This document shows, piece after piece, positions 10,733 to 20,070 of a DNA stretch of 64,000 nucleotides. The first letter of the stretch is position 1. Each line of letters opens with the position of its first letter. This stretch comes from Emiliania huxleyi CCMP1516 (lineage: Eukaryota > Haptophyta > Isochrysidales > Noelaerhabdaceae): positions 1,945,537-2,009,536 of the forward strand of contig NW_005198966.1 of NCBI RefSeq assembly GCF_000372725.1, read 5' to 3'. The position numbers and the translations under genes are program-made. A model generated the notes under the pieces. It saw nothing but the letters and a program-made list of their open reading frames with translations, did no database searches and was not told where the DNA came from.

Positions 10733-12181
10733 TTAGCTCGACCACCAAGTCGCCTCTGGCGTCGTCTCGGGTCCACTGGGCGGCGTTGACGTTGGCGATC
10801 CCCACAAACGGGCGATTGCGTCTCTCGCTGTCTCCGAGGCCCTCACCGCCGAGGATCGAGCCAAGGGCGCGGCCTGACGAGCGTGGCCGGTGAGCGCCTG
10901 CGCGGACAGCCGAGTAGCGGATCCCCACTCGCGAAGTAGAGGGAGAATGCGGGTGCTCTGTTTCTTGGCGGCGTCGAGCAAGGATCGGCCAGCAGCACCG
11001 GCGACGCCTCTCGACTCCTCTGCCAGAACGGAGGCGCCGACGAGCACTGCACCGAGCACGGCCCCCGCTGCACTGCTCACGGACGCGCAGGCTGTGGCCA
11101 AGGAACCGGCAGCAGGGAGGAGCACTAGTCGAACGCTAGCGCTGGCAGCGCTGGCGGCGCCTGACGCCATCGCCACGAAGAATGCCGCCGCCGCTCGCAC
11201 ACGCGAGGCGGCGGCTGAGGCTAAGGCCGAGCTGTCATAGATTGCCTCGGCGAGCACTTGTTCGGAGAAGCGCAGCGCCGATCCCAGCGAGAGGGCTGTC
11301 CTTGCGGCCGCAGAACCAAGCTCAACCACTGCCTCGAGGCTGCGCGCTCCGGCGGTCGCTCCACCGTGGCTTAGCGAGATGGCGGCGGAGCGGAGGTTGT
11401 CCTTGGTGAACGCTCGTGTCAGGTTCCCGGCGCTGGCGGCGAGCAGCAGGCTGGCGTTGGCGGCATGGGCGATGACCTGCATGCCGCGCGCACGCGCCGC
11501 CAGCGAAGCTGCACGGAAGCCACCGCTCGTCACCGGTGGACCGCAGAAGGAGAAATCGCCCAAAGAGGCGAAGGACTCGCAAGCGTCCGGCGGCAAGGCC
11601 GGTGGCTCTAGCTCGCGCTCAGCTAACAAGAATAAGCACGTGCACGCCAGCGCAAGGATGCTGACGGTAGGTATCGCCAGCCGCTCAAATCGAAAGGTTG
11701 ACTTTGTGGTGCTGGACCTTGCCGACTCGGCTGCGAAAACTCCGCGGTCCTGGAGAGTGCGGTGCGTCTCCTGGAGAGTGCGGTGCGTCTCTTGGAGAGT
11801 GCGGTGCGTCTCTTGGAGAGTGCGGTGCGTCTCTTGGAGCGTCTCGAGCTCTGCCTCTGCCCGCAATGCTCGCATCTCGTTGGCTTGAGCCAGCTCCAGT
11901 GTCGAATCCAGCTTCGCTGCAGTGGCCTCGCTGCGCATTCGTTCGTCGTCCAGGTCGGCAAGAAGGTGCGAGAGCTGCTCCGAGACGCTCTCCGCTGGAG
12001 CGTTTGGCGACGCCGGCTGTGGCGTCGCCTCAAACTCGCTGCGGATTGCCCCGGCATCTCCAACGGGTCCAGCAGGCGACGCCGACCCCGGTTCCCGCAA
12101 GCTCATGTTTCGCGAGCCGCGTGCCCGTCCAGCGCGGGATTCGTGTCTTTGAGAGGCACGGGTCGACACTCGCGAGCACAT
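10733..12181 (-). CDS. Coiled-coil, single-pass membrane protein with heptad tandem repeat
   Basis: A single 482-codon frame from ATG 12181 (a second ATG lies at codon 26). Residues 65-145 form a coiled coil containing the perfect heptad unit LQETHRT repeated about four to five times, encoded by 21-base tandem repeats near 11755-11840. A hydrophobic span follows (VSILALACTCLFLLA, about residues 168-190), then a long Ala/Ser-rich amphipathic region and a C-terminal tail. No known family. An internal membrane anchor with a coiled coil on one side suggests a tether or scaffold on an organelle or Golgi membrane; this is inference. The identical repeats suggest recent expansion. Confidence 0.55.
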   Translation of the reverse strand: MCSRVSTRASQRHESRAGRARGSRNMSLREPGSASPAGPVGDAGAIRSEFEATPQPASPNAPAESVSEQLSHLLADLDDERMRSEATAAKLDSTLELAQANEMRALRAEAELETLQETHRTLQETHRTLQETHRTLQETHRTLQDRGVFAAESARSSTTKSTFRFERLAIPTVSILALACTCLFLLAERELEPPALPPDACESFASLGDFSFCGPPVTSGGFRAASLAARARGMQVIAHAANASLLLAASAGNLTRAFTKDNLRSAAISLSHGGATAGARSLEAVVELGSAAARTALSLGSALRFSEQVLAEAIYDSSALASAAASRVRAAAAFFVAMASGAASAASASVRLVLLPAAGSLATACASVSSAAGAVLGAVLVGASVLAEESRGVAGAAGRSLLDAAKKQSTRILPLLREWGSATRLSAQALTGHARQAAPLARSSAVRASETARDAIARLWGSPTSTPPSGPETTPEATWWSS

Positions 12182-12360
12182 ATTTCTCCGTGTCGATCTA
12201 GGGAGCCGCCGGATGTAAGTGGGGCGGGTTTCCTGCTGCGGGGTCCCCTGCTGTCGCCCGGGGTCGTGCGAGGGGTGGGCACGACCAGTAGGGACCCCCT
12301 CCCCCGGGCCCCGCTCTCAGTTGGGGCCTCCGCGGCCGAGTGGGAGATATTGGATGGGAA

Positions 12361-12800
12361 ACGGGTCGATTTGCAAAGTGGGGCGCCGGGCCAGGCCGGG
12401 CCCGGCTCGGGCCCCTGCCGGGCCCGGCTCGGACCCGTGCCGGGCCCGGCTCGCGCGCCCTGCCGGGCCCGGCTTGCCCCTCCCGGGCCCGGCCCGCGCG
12501 CTGCTTGCCGGGCCCGGCTTGCCACTCTCCCGGGCCGAAGCGCCCAAATCAGCAGGTCGAGGAGCGAGGCGGGCCCGGCGAGGAGAAAACCGGCCCGGCA
12601 AACCGTCCTGCCCGGGCCCGTCTGCGGCACATAGGCCGGCCCGCTCACTCACAGCCGGGCCCGGACAGGAGGGTTTGCCGGGCCCGTTTTGCGCGAGGCG
12701 GGCCCGGCGAGGAGAAAACCGGCCCGGCAAAAGCACGCTCGGCGGCCCGGGAGCGGCCACTTTTGACCCGGCCGGGGCCCGCCGGTGCCCCTGGCCCTGC
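12361..12800. repeat. GC-rich minisatellite of GCCGGGCCCGGC-type units
   Basis: Dense self-complementary GGGCCCGG words. A longer unit of about 123 bases recurs: the GGCGAGGAGAAAACCGG word occurs near 12579 and again near 12702. Open frames here are Pro/Arg/Ala-rich by-products of the repeat. It could fold into strong hairpins. Confidence 0.7.
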
Positions 12801-12852
12801 CCGCCCCTTACGTCCGGGGCCCCAGTTCGGCGGCCTCCTATTATTTCTAAAA

Positions 12853-12957
12853 AATGTACTCTCGTGAGGCTGTGAAAGCACGCCCAACCTAGCGGATTGG
12901 GTACTTGCCCCCGAAGGCAAGGCAAGTGCGTCTGTTCACAGCTCACGAGAGTACAAA
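12853..12957. repeat. Short inverted-repeat (hairpin) element next to a start codon
   Basis: The left arm TGTACTCTCGTGAGGCTGTGAA (about 12855-12875) pairs with the right arm ending ACGAGAGTACA (12957) apart from one small bulge. The arms enclose about 60 bases. The right arm ends two to three bases before ATG 12960. A related, shorter pair (AGCTGTGAA/TTCACAGCT) is at 21354-21407. It may be a MITE-like remnant or a 5' UTR stem-loop. Confidence 0.6.
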
Positions 12958-12959
12958 AA

Positions 12960-14182
12960 ATGGCGCGGCGGATGAAGCGGCCCGTCAGCCGGCGAGAATA
13001 CTGGCGAGTGCGTGCGAAAGCGCGGCGCACGCGTCGCGACGCGCAGGAGGTGAGCTTCGACAGCAGCGTGTTGTGTCAGAGCTGCGGCTTTAATGTCTAC
13101 GTGCATGAGCGGGCGGTCGACCTCTCCGCAGCTCAGATGCGAACGCTGCGGGGCGACGCGTGCGCTCTTCGCGCACGGCATGGCGCCGCGTCCTTCTTCC
13201 TTCCGCTCTCAGCTGCCGTCGACCTCGCCAGCGAACCGCGCCACCCCGCCTCTCCAGGCTGCTCTCCGGCCTTGCTGCGTTACGTTGCACAGCTGCTGCT
13301 GTCCGAGCTGCAGGACCAGCAGGACCGAGCCCGATTGCACATCGCCGGGCTCCTTGACGGCGGCACCTGCGGCGCCGAGTTTTGGGTGCAGCGCCGCGCG
13401 GCGGGCGAGCACGCGATCAACTGGCACTGGGACAAGGACGAGTCTCTGCTAGACAGCAGCGGGCTGACTGCCCACCCGCTCGTGTCGACGGTGACCTACC
13501 TCACGTCTGGCGGCGCGCCCACGGTGGTGCTCGACGCGCGGACCGACGAGCACGGCCGGCTGCTGCCGCCCGGAGACGGGTCGTGGGAGGGCGGCGCCAT
13601 CGCCGCGACCGTCTCGTACCCAAAGTCTCGCCGGCTGCTCCGCTTCGACGGGCGGCTGCTGCACGGCTGCCCGCCGCAGCTGGCCGGGCCGGAGGCGGTG
13701 GGCTCGGCTCGCTTCCCCCTCCCCTCCCTCTCGCCTCACGCGCCCCCCGCCCGGTCCGGCAGGAGCCGCGCTCGCACGGCGAACGCCTCACGCTGCTCGT
13801 CAACGTCTGGGTGGGCCACCGCCCGCTCGGCCTGCCCACCGCGCCGAGCGAGGCGCTCCTCCGCCTGCTGCGCTGCGTGCCGGCACACTCCGGCCAGGTG
13901 CTCGCCCTGGACGCCACCACGCCTTGGAACCGCCTCGACGTCCCTCCGGCGAGGTGGCTCCAACCCCTCTCCCCTCCCCCTCTCCCACCAGCCGGCCTGA
14001 GCCGAACGGGGCGAGCGCGCAGGCATGTCGGCCGCAGCTCGGGCGAGCGGCTCGCGGCGCCGGTGATGGGAGGGCGCGCCGAGCTCCGCTTCGCGCTGCC
14101 AAAGCCGAGCACTGCCGCCGAGGGACGAGGCGTCGTCACGTGGAAAGACGTAGGAGTGAGGTTGGAGGTTGCACAGCAATAA
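12960..14182 (+). CDS. 2-oxoglutarate/Fe(II) oxygenase-like protein
   Basis: Exon one from ATG 12960 encodes a basic N terminus and a double-stranded beta-helix core. Iron ligands are visible as H-x-D in NWHWDKDESL and a distal H in LLRFDGRLLHGCP. The strand TVTYLTSGGAPTVVLD lies between them, as in prolyl-hydroxylase-like enzymes. An intron from about 13700 to 13761 (CGGCAG acceptor) joins ERLTLLVNVWVGHRPLG, where the Arg would bind the 2-oxoglutarate carboxylate. The frame continues to 14182; a further short intron near 13954-13991 is possible. The substrate (protein, nucleic acid or small molecule) is unknown. The start codon directly follows a hairpin-forming repeat. Confidence 0.65.
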
Positions 14183-14199
14183 GAGACAAATGCTGATCA

Positions 14200-15080
14200 G
14201 CTCCGCGATCTGCGAGATGCTCGCATGGTGTGCATCGGGGGACTGCTCTGTTCTCGCGTGACATGTGTATGAAACAAATAGTAATATATGTTTTTACTCT
14301 CTTTTCGTACAGCGGTGTAGGCGCGTCCACGCGGCGCAGCGGCTCTCCCGCGACCCTGGCCCGGGGGGCCCCTCTCATAGCCGCAGCCGTAGCCGCAGCC
14401 CCAACTCTTGCCGCTCTTCCGTGTCGGGTTGTGACGAGGGGTGAGGGGACACGGATTGAAGATCCCTCACACCAAGATCGTGCAGGGCGGGGACACATGT
14501 CCCTAAATCCCATCTCGTCTCAGAGTTTGCCCGTTTTATTATTTATTTATTTTTCCAAAACGAAAAGCAAAACCCAACAAAGGGTCGACGATAGACGTAC
14601 AGACTGACTACAGAGGCTGTCCGCCGCCCCACACAAGCTCGCGACTGCGCGAACCCCAAACCGCGCCGGCGCCGCCGAGAGCACAGAGCGCGGCTCGTCT
14701 AGAGCGCGGCCCGCACACGCACAACGCTCGGCCTCACAACACACACAAAACCCGCCCCCGACACGGAAAGGACACCGGAGAGGACGGGGAAAGGGACACT
14801 TGCCAACACGGCACATGGGCATGCACAGAGAGGGTACAAGTCAACTATCTCCCCCTGTGGGGCACCGAGTCGCAGCTGCACACACACATGCGAGTCCGCG
14901 GTCCACCATGCAACTAGTAGTGAGGAGAGAGGGAGAGTGCCGTTCGATCCGGGGCGCCGGGAAGGAGGCTGCCTGTCCGCTCCGAGTCGCTCTGTACGTC
15001 TCTGGCGGGGGCACTCTAGGAATTCCTACCTCAGCCGCGTCTATCGAGCTCTATCCAGCCGGCTCTAGCGGGCCGCGGCT
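14200..15080. other. Intergenic with an ATTTATTT-type tract
   Basis: No supported gene. At 14530-14554 there is a CCGTTTTATTATTTATTTAT tract resembling others in the window. The remainder (14700-15060) is CA- and GA-rich unique sequence with only short frames. Confidence 0.4.
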
Positions 15081-15899
15081 CTAGGTGCGGCGGCTGCGCC
15101 GAGAGACGGGGTGGAGGAGGCAGCTGCGCCTCGCCGGAGGGGCGCGGCGCATGGCGACGGAGAAGTCGTCCTTGTTGCGGTGGCTGCGGCAGCGCGAGCA
15201 CCAGAGCTGTAGCGCCCTCCCCTCGGTCCGGTAATCCTCGCCTGCAAAGCGCTCTCCACGCGCCTTATCAAAACGGAAGGCGGAAACCAGCGCTGGCGAG
15301 AGGCCGGCCTCAGGCTCCCACGTGTCGTCCTCCGACCCGAACCCCGACCAGCGCACGAGAAAGTGAGGCTCGCCGCCCTCGGCCCGCTCGTCCAGCAAGG
15401 AGTGCACCTCATACACGGGGTCCTCCTTGGAGTCGTCAGAGTCAGGCGCGTGGCGCAAGAAGTTGCGAACCGCACGCGGGCGGGTCGGCGGAGTCGCGTC
15501 GCGCGGCTGCCTCCCACACTTGCGCGTTGGTGTCACCAAGCCTCTCTCAGCGACAGTGCGAAGACGGGAGCCAGCTGGGGCGGCCGCCGCCGCCGCCGGA
15601 CTCGCGGCTGCCCTCTTTCTCTTGGACGCATGGAGCAGCTCGGATAGGGTGAGCCGCTCGTCGGCGAGGGCACGGTCCGCGTGGCGATGCCACGCCCGGA
15701 TGGTGTCGGCCAGCGCGGCCTCTCCCACCTTGCCCGCCTCGACTTCCTCCAGTGCGGCCGCGACAAGGTGGAAATTCACCCTGCCTTTGAGGTCGCGGTA
15801 AGGAAAGCGGCGCTCGCGCTGGAGAAGGAAGCGCGACGGCGGGAGAGCCTCGATGTCGATGCCGTCGAGGGGAGCGGCCGAGAAGATGGCAGCCGGCAT
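15081..15899 (-). CDS. Chromodomain protein with C-terminal cysteine module
   Basis: A single 272-codon frame from ATG 15899. Residues 158-210 are a chromodomain: VYEVHSLLDER, then FLVRWSGFGSEDDTWEPE, with the aromatic positions expected for methyl-lysine binding (Y, W and W). An Ala-rich linker and basic stretches precede it. After it comes LWCSRCRSHRNKDDFSVAMR, a C-x2-C-x7-DFS module like the paired zinc modules of the protein at 56671. Its second cysteine pair is degenerate (one Cys in RRSCLLH). Likely a chromatin reader. Its start codon lies only about 98 bases from the retroelement's terminal repeat, which occupies the position of its promoter. Confidence 0.75.
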   Translation of the reverse strand: MPAAIFSAAPLDGIDIEALPPSRFLLQRERRFPYRDLKGRVNFHLVAAALEEVEAGKVGEAALADTIRAWHRHADRALADERLTLSELLHASKRKRAAASPAAAAAAPAGSRLRTVAERGLVTPTRKCGRQPRDATPPTRPRAVRNFLRHAPDSDDSKEDPVYEVHSLLDERAEGGEPHFLVRWSGFGSEDDTWEPEAGLSPALVSAFRFDKARGERFAGEDYRTEGRALQLWCSRCRSHRNKDDFSVAMRRAPPARRSCLLHPVSRRSRRT

Positions 15900-15997
15900 A
15901 GTGGGATTGAGCGGCCGCGAGAGAAGAAGCGGCCGGCGACGGCGTGCCAGCGGAGCTGTAGGCCGAGCTCCTTTGCCGACTTCCGAGGACGCGTCCT

Positions 15998-16335
15998 AGC
16001 TGTGAGCGCTGTCAGAGCGGTGTTTCGACACCGATATCGTTCGAGGAGAACGCTGATTCAAAATCCGCTGTTCACACTTCACAGGCAAGTGTAAGCGGAG
16101 CAGCTGAGTAGATACAGCGAATCCTTTGTGTTCACACCTGCAAGAGCAGGTGTGAACCGATTTCGGCCTTAGCCGTCGGTATGCCAATAGCGTGCTAGCC
16201 AAGTAGTACGCAGTTGGATTCCGAGGGTGTCCCATCACAAGTTCGGCTGTCGACAGACAAGATTGTCCCTTAGTCGACAGCACCCGCCTTTGGACGGTGC
16301 TCTGACTGGCTTTGAGAATATATTTTTTCTTTTTG
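15998..16335 (-). repeat. Pseudo-LTR, 3' copy of the Penelope-like element
   Basis: Nearly identical to 21007-21345. It contains a 12-base perfect stem with a 4-base loop (GTTCACACCTGC/GCAGGTGTGAAC, about 16131-16158) and a smaller CGGTGT-TTCG-ACACCG hairpin (about 16019-16034). The ORF2 stop lies inside it. Confidence 0.9.
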
Positions 16336-19300
16336 GTTCACATGGCTAGAGGTTGGCCTCCCACCGTGTGAACATAGTCTGGCCCGAAGGAGCCGCTCGT
16401 CTCTTGTCCGGGCAAACGCGCGCCCGATAGCCCCATTAAGCACGTGTGAGGGGTATCCGAGCGCCGTAAACTCCCTGAGCTTGCTCGTCACGCTGAGCGT
16501 GAATCCCTCGTCATCGCTCGCCATTGCGACAACCTTGAGCAGGCATCCAACAACGATTCCCTCCTTCATTTTCGCGCATGTGAAGCTATCCCAACGATGG
16601 TAGCGCCACACCCGGGGTACCGCCTCGTACTCCTCGTTCACGTTCTTGAGTCTCGTCCGGAAGCTTCCGCTTGGGTCGAGCTCGAGAGTCGTTTCCAAGA
16701 AATGGGCGCTCTCTGCTGCCTCTAGCTTCAAAGGAGCCCAGTAGCATTCAGAACGGCGGAAGTCCTCCCGAAAGCGGTCGACATCCCACACACTATCGTC
16801 CTTTGCAGTTATCGTAATCACATCGTCCATGTATCGTTTCATACGGAATCGGGCTTTGACATCATCTTCAAGCGTATGCATCCATTCCTGCTCCATCCAT
16901 GCGAGAGTTCCTATCGCCAGCGGTGGCGAGAGCGCACTCCCCATCGGGATACCGCGAGCCTGCTTCAGCAGACGTCCGTCGTATGTGATGACGTAGCAGT
17001 TATCCAGATCGAAATCGATCACCTCGAGCATCGTCGAGAAGCTGATCGATGCGTGTCCCCACACCTCCCCTTGTTGTGCCCACGAGCACTTCTTCTTGCC
17101 TCGCTTCGGTACAAGTATTCTCGGGTCCTCTCCCGCGCCAGATGGCAGATTATTGCGCACATCATTTAGAATGTCTCTCATTGCCACCCGCATCGCTTCC
17201 TTTGGCATACTCGGGTAACAGCTGTCGACGTCGTTAATCTCGTAGCTGAGCTCTCCCTTCCCTCGAAGCGCCTCGGCCGCCTCTCTCAGCATTTGGGGCA
17301 CACTTTGGCAATCATGCTGAATGAAGTGCTCACCCTTCAGGTGCCGGAGTACGAAACTCCACGCCCTGCCAACGAGGCTCAAAAGTTTCGCCATCGGATG
17401 CTTTGCGTACGGCGTGATCGGTCTCGCCTTGTGCAGCTTCTGTGCTCTCACTGTCGGATCAGTAACGTTCTTTGCCTTATATAGCGCATACGGCGCCGTG
17501 ACTCTTCCCTTGCTATCGAATTTGGTGATCTTATGCCATCCCTTCTTTCTGTAGAACCATCGCCACGCAGAGACTAGCGTCGCGTCGAGCGTACCGTCAG
17601 TGCTCAGCTGGTTCGCTCGTACTCGCGACCGATCTTCTATCGTCATGTTTCTGAGCAGATCATCAGCTCCATATTTCTTCCTCTTATACGCCGTATCCTT
17701 TAGCGGATATACGCGCGTATAGTTGCCATTTGAAGTGTCGAATAGCGCGTCTAGCGTCTTCGCATATGTGACAGGGCAAGTAACAAAAACCTCTCCGACA
17801 TTCTTGTCCAGCCATCCTATAACGCTCCCTCGCAGGACGCTCTTGACTTGTGCAACCTGATTCGAAGTGACAACGTCTGCGCATGGTAGACATGTCTCGT
17901 CTGTTTCAGCAAGTGTCTCAGCGAGCACCCGTTTCCACTCGCCATCTCCCCCGGCTTCCCGCACACTTGCGGGAAGGCTTCCGAGTGCCTTATCCCATGC
18001 CACACGCATGTCTCTAGCAGTCGAGATGGGCACATTTTTGTTGCTTCGGTGTAGTACCTCGGCGTGTGGGCCGTTGTACTCCCGTCCAATGCAGAAAATA
18101 TGCCCCTCCGTCATCGGTAGAGGATCGAACCCGAAAGAGACAAGTCGCTGCTGTATCGCTTGACAGGCGCATCTCTGTGGTCTTCTCGGGTCACCGACAT
18201 TTGCAAGTCTCTCTATAATGTTCTTCTGCCGTACTGTCACTATCTTGATCCGTTGAGAGTGCCACTCGATTATGTGCTCCGGCCAGGGTTGCCGTCTCAC
18301 TAGCTCATCGAGGAAGGCTCGAAGAGGGCGAGCGTCAACCCCTGGTACGAAGGGAAGGCGCACCTCAGTCGTATCCCGTGTGAGACCCTCATACCTCGTC
18401 TCGTATTCTTTCCAGAGCATGCGTCTCATACGCAGCCATGTGGATTTGTCGACGTATCCCCTCCTCTTCCATAAACACGCTAGTTCCTCTTCTGTGAGTT
18501 CGCAGAGCTCTTTACTTACGTCAACGAAGAATTCCTGCGCGGAAGTATCATCCTCTTTAACAAACCATGCGCTGCTCGCGAGCAGGAAAGCGGCGCTACC
18601 GGTACCCTCGGTCAGAGGGGTGCTTATAGCGCGCCTGGTGGTGACGGTGAAGTATCCACGGTCGGTTCTGCGCCGTATGGCTGCGAGGCCGACGCTGAAA
18701 CTCGTGTTTTCGCCATCGCGAGTTGCGATGCTCCAATGAGAGTATTTCCCCTGTAGGTACCTCCAATTCGTGAGGTGAGTGTCTCTCATCTGGTAGCTGA
18801 CGGTGAAGGTCATACTATCCCCTTCACACTCGGTCTCGGCCTTTCGCAGAATGCCACCGAGGTCAAAGTGTCTGTGCACACAACCGAGGTCTTCCCGCCA
18901 AAAATAGGAAAACCCGTGCTGCCTCTGCGCATCTAAATGCCTCTCGACGCCATCTCCGCCTCGTAGGCGGAGATGACTTCGTAGTGGGTCTCTCCACGGT
19001 GGTAGCTGTGGCCTCCTTTGACTTCTATCCGCCCGATTCAGTTTTTTTATCTCCTCTTTGTACGTAGGCTGGCTTTTCCAGGAAGCTTTGTTTCGCTCCT
19101 CCATGTTGAGTTTTGGTTTCAAAATGCGGATAAGTCGCTTCTCGAAACGCATGGCTTCATACTTGCTCGCACAAACAGCGAGCGGGACGGTGAACCATGT
19201 GTGAGGGCGTGCTGCGCGGTGCGCAATGTATTTTGCATGTTCTCCGTTTCTTTTGTTGCTGCAGGCATGGTATTCGCGCGAGTGCCTCACCGTTCCTGTG

Positions 19301-19938
19301 AAATGCTGTTCCTGTCGGCGACTCCAGTTCTCTGTCTCCCCAACGTATACAGCCCGAGTGCCGTCGAGACTGAATCTCACGTACACGATAGCACGTGTAT
19401 CATGAGTGTGCACTTCTTCTGCGTTCTGTATGAGATGTGCGACTCGGTCGAGCGCGGGAATGCGTACAGCCCGTGTGAGAGCCTTAATCCATGGTTGTGC
19501 CAGCGTGTGTAGCTCTGCTACCCATCTCTTAGCTCTGGTTTGTACTCTGATTTTCTTCCCTTCGCCTTGGGGAAGGCAGAATTCCTTAATGAAAGCTTGG
19601 ATAGCCCAAAGCTCTCTTAGGATAAAACCAGCCATCTTTCGCCTTACATGTCGCCACAGCGCATGTATAGGCCTCTCTCTCGTTTCTCCATTCCAAATCT
19701 GTCCATCCCCTTTCTCATTCATTCCCCGGCGACGCACAAAGCTGCCGTTTACATTCTCCCGGGCGACGCACACAGCTGCCCGGGACCTCACCGGCTCATA
19801 TTGGCAACGCACAAAGCAGCCGAGCCTCTCACTAGCGCCAACAAGGCGGATCTCCTTCCATTCTATCGCTTCCCCAGCTACACTGGGGGGCTGTGTGAGT
19901 CTCTCTCTCAGCAGGTACAGCACTCTCTCTACTCCCAT
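16270..19938 (-). CDS. ORF2 of the Penelope-like element: GIY-YIG endonuclease plus reverse transcriptase
   Basis: About 1222 codons from the first ATG (19938); the open frame extends to about 20043 without an ATG. An N-terminal GIY-YIG nuclease core covers roughly residues 183-280 from that ATG, with VYV and VYVGETENW for the GIY and YIG strands and E-x2-RFEKRLIRILKPKLN for the catalytic Glu helix. A long middle region follows, with a Cys pattern (RCACQ, later HIFCIGR). The reverse transcriptase is C-terminal: KARPITPYAKHP, NDVDSCYPSMPKEAM, RGIPMGSALSPPLA and KRYMDDVITI with the catalytic DD. The protein ends about 185 residues after that with no second nuclease. It would nick DNA and copy the element RNA into the genome. 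The last codons overlap the pseudo-LTR. Confidence 0.88.
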   Translation of the reverse strand: MGVERVLYLLRERLTQPPSVAGEAIEWKEIRLVGASERLGCFVRCQYEPVRSRAAVCVARENVNGSFVRRRGMNEKGDGQIWNGETRERPIHALWRHVRRKMAGFILRELWAIQAFIKEFCLPQGEGKKIRVQTRAKRWVAELHTLAQPWIKALTRAVRIPALDRVAHLIQNAEEVHTHDTRAIVYVRFSLDGTRAVYVGETENWSRRQEQHFTGTVRHSREYHACSNKRNGEHAKYIAHRAARPHTWFTVPLAVCASKYEAMRFEKRLIRILKPKLNMEERNKASWKSQPTYKEEIKKLNRADRSQRRPQLPPWRDPLRSHLRLRGGDGVERHLDAQRQHGFSYFWREDLGCVHRHFDLGGILRKAETECEGDSMTFTVSYQMRDTHLTNWRYLQGKYSHWSIATRDGENTSFSVGLAAIRRRTDRGYFTVTTRRAISTPLTEGTGSAAFLLASSAWFVKEDDTSAQEFFVDVSKELCELTEEELACLWKRRGYVDKSTWLRMRRMLWKEYETRYEGLTRDTTEVRLPFVPGVDARPLRAFLDELVRRQPWPEHIIEWHSQRIKIVTVRQKNIIERLANVGDPRRPQRCACQAIQQRLVSFGFDPLPMTEGHIFCIGREYNGPHAEVLHRSNKNVPISTARDMRVAWDKALGSLPASVREAGGDGEWKRVLAETLAETDETCLPCADVVTSNQVAQVKSVLRGSVIGWLDKNVGEVFVTCPVTYAKTLDALFDTSNGNYTRVYPLKDTAYKRKKYGADDLLRNMTIEDRSRVRANQLSTDGTLDATLVSAWRWFYRKKGWHKITKFDSKGRVTAPYALYKAKNVTDPTVRAQKLHKARPITPYAKHPMAKLLSLVGRAWSFVLRHLKGEHFIQHDCQSVPQMLREAAEALRGKGELSYEINDVDSCYPSMPKEAMRVAMRDILNDVRNNLPSGAGEDPRILVPKRGKKKCSWAQQGEVWGHASISFSTMLEVIDFDLDNCYVITYDGRLLKQARGIPMGSALSPPLAIGTLAWMEQEWMHTLEDDVKARFRMKRYMDDVITITAKDDSVWDVDRFREDFRRSECYWAPLKLEAAESAHFLETTLELDPSGSFRTRLKNVNEEYEAVPRVWRYHRWDSFTCAKMKEGIVVGCLLKVVAMASDDEGFTLSVTSKLREFTALGYPSHVLNGAIGRAFARTRDERLLRARLCSHGGRPTSSHVNQKEKIYSQSQSEHRPKAGAVD

Positions 19939-20070
19939 TCTCTCTCTTGCCCCGAGGTGGGCGCAGGCGAACGCCGTCGCTCTGCCGCACTCTCCAGGGT
20001 TACTAGTAGGGGCGGGCTCCTTACTACTCAATCTAGCGGGCACCCCCCACCTTTGCGGGTGCCCCGCTTC

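Noticed and set aside
11755-11840. Evenly spaced repeats resembling a CRISPR array
   Set aside because: The 21-base units are contiguous, have no spacers, and encode coiled-coil heptads in a long ORF.
11762-12875. Collagen-like Gly/Pro/Ala/Arg open frames
   Set aside because: They arise from the GGGCCCGG minisatellite and lie antisense to the coiled-coil gene.
15998-16335. Hammerhead ribozyme in the pseudo-LTR
   Set aside because: Penelope-like elements can carry one, and the repeat has strong hairpins, but I could not find the CUGANGA and GAAA core in the right arrangement on either strand.
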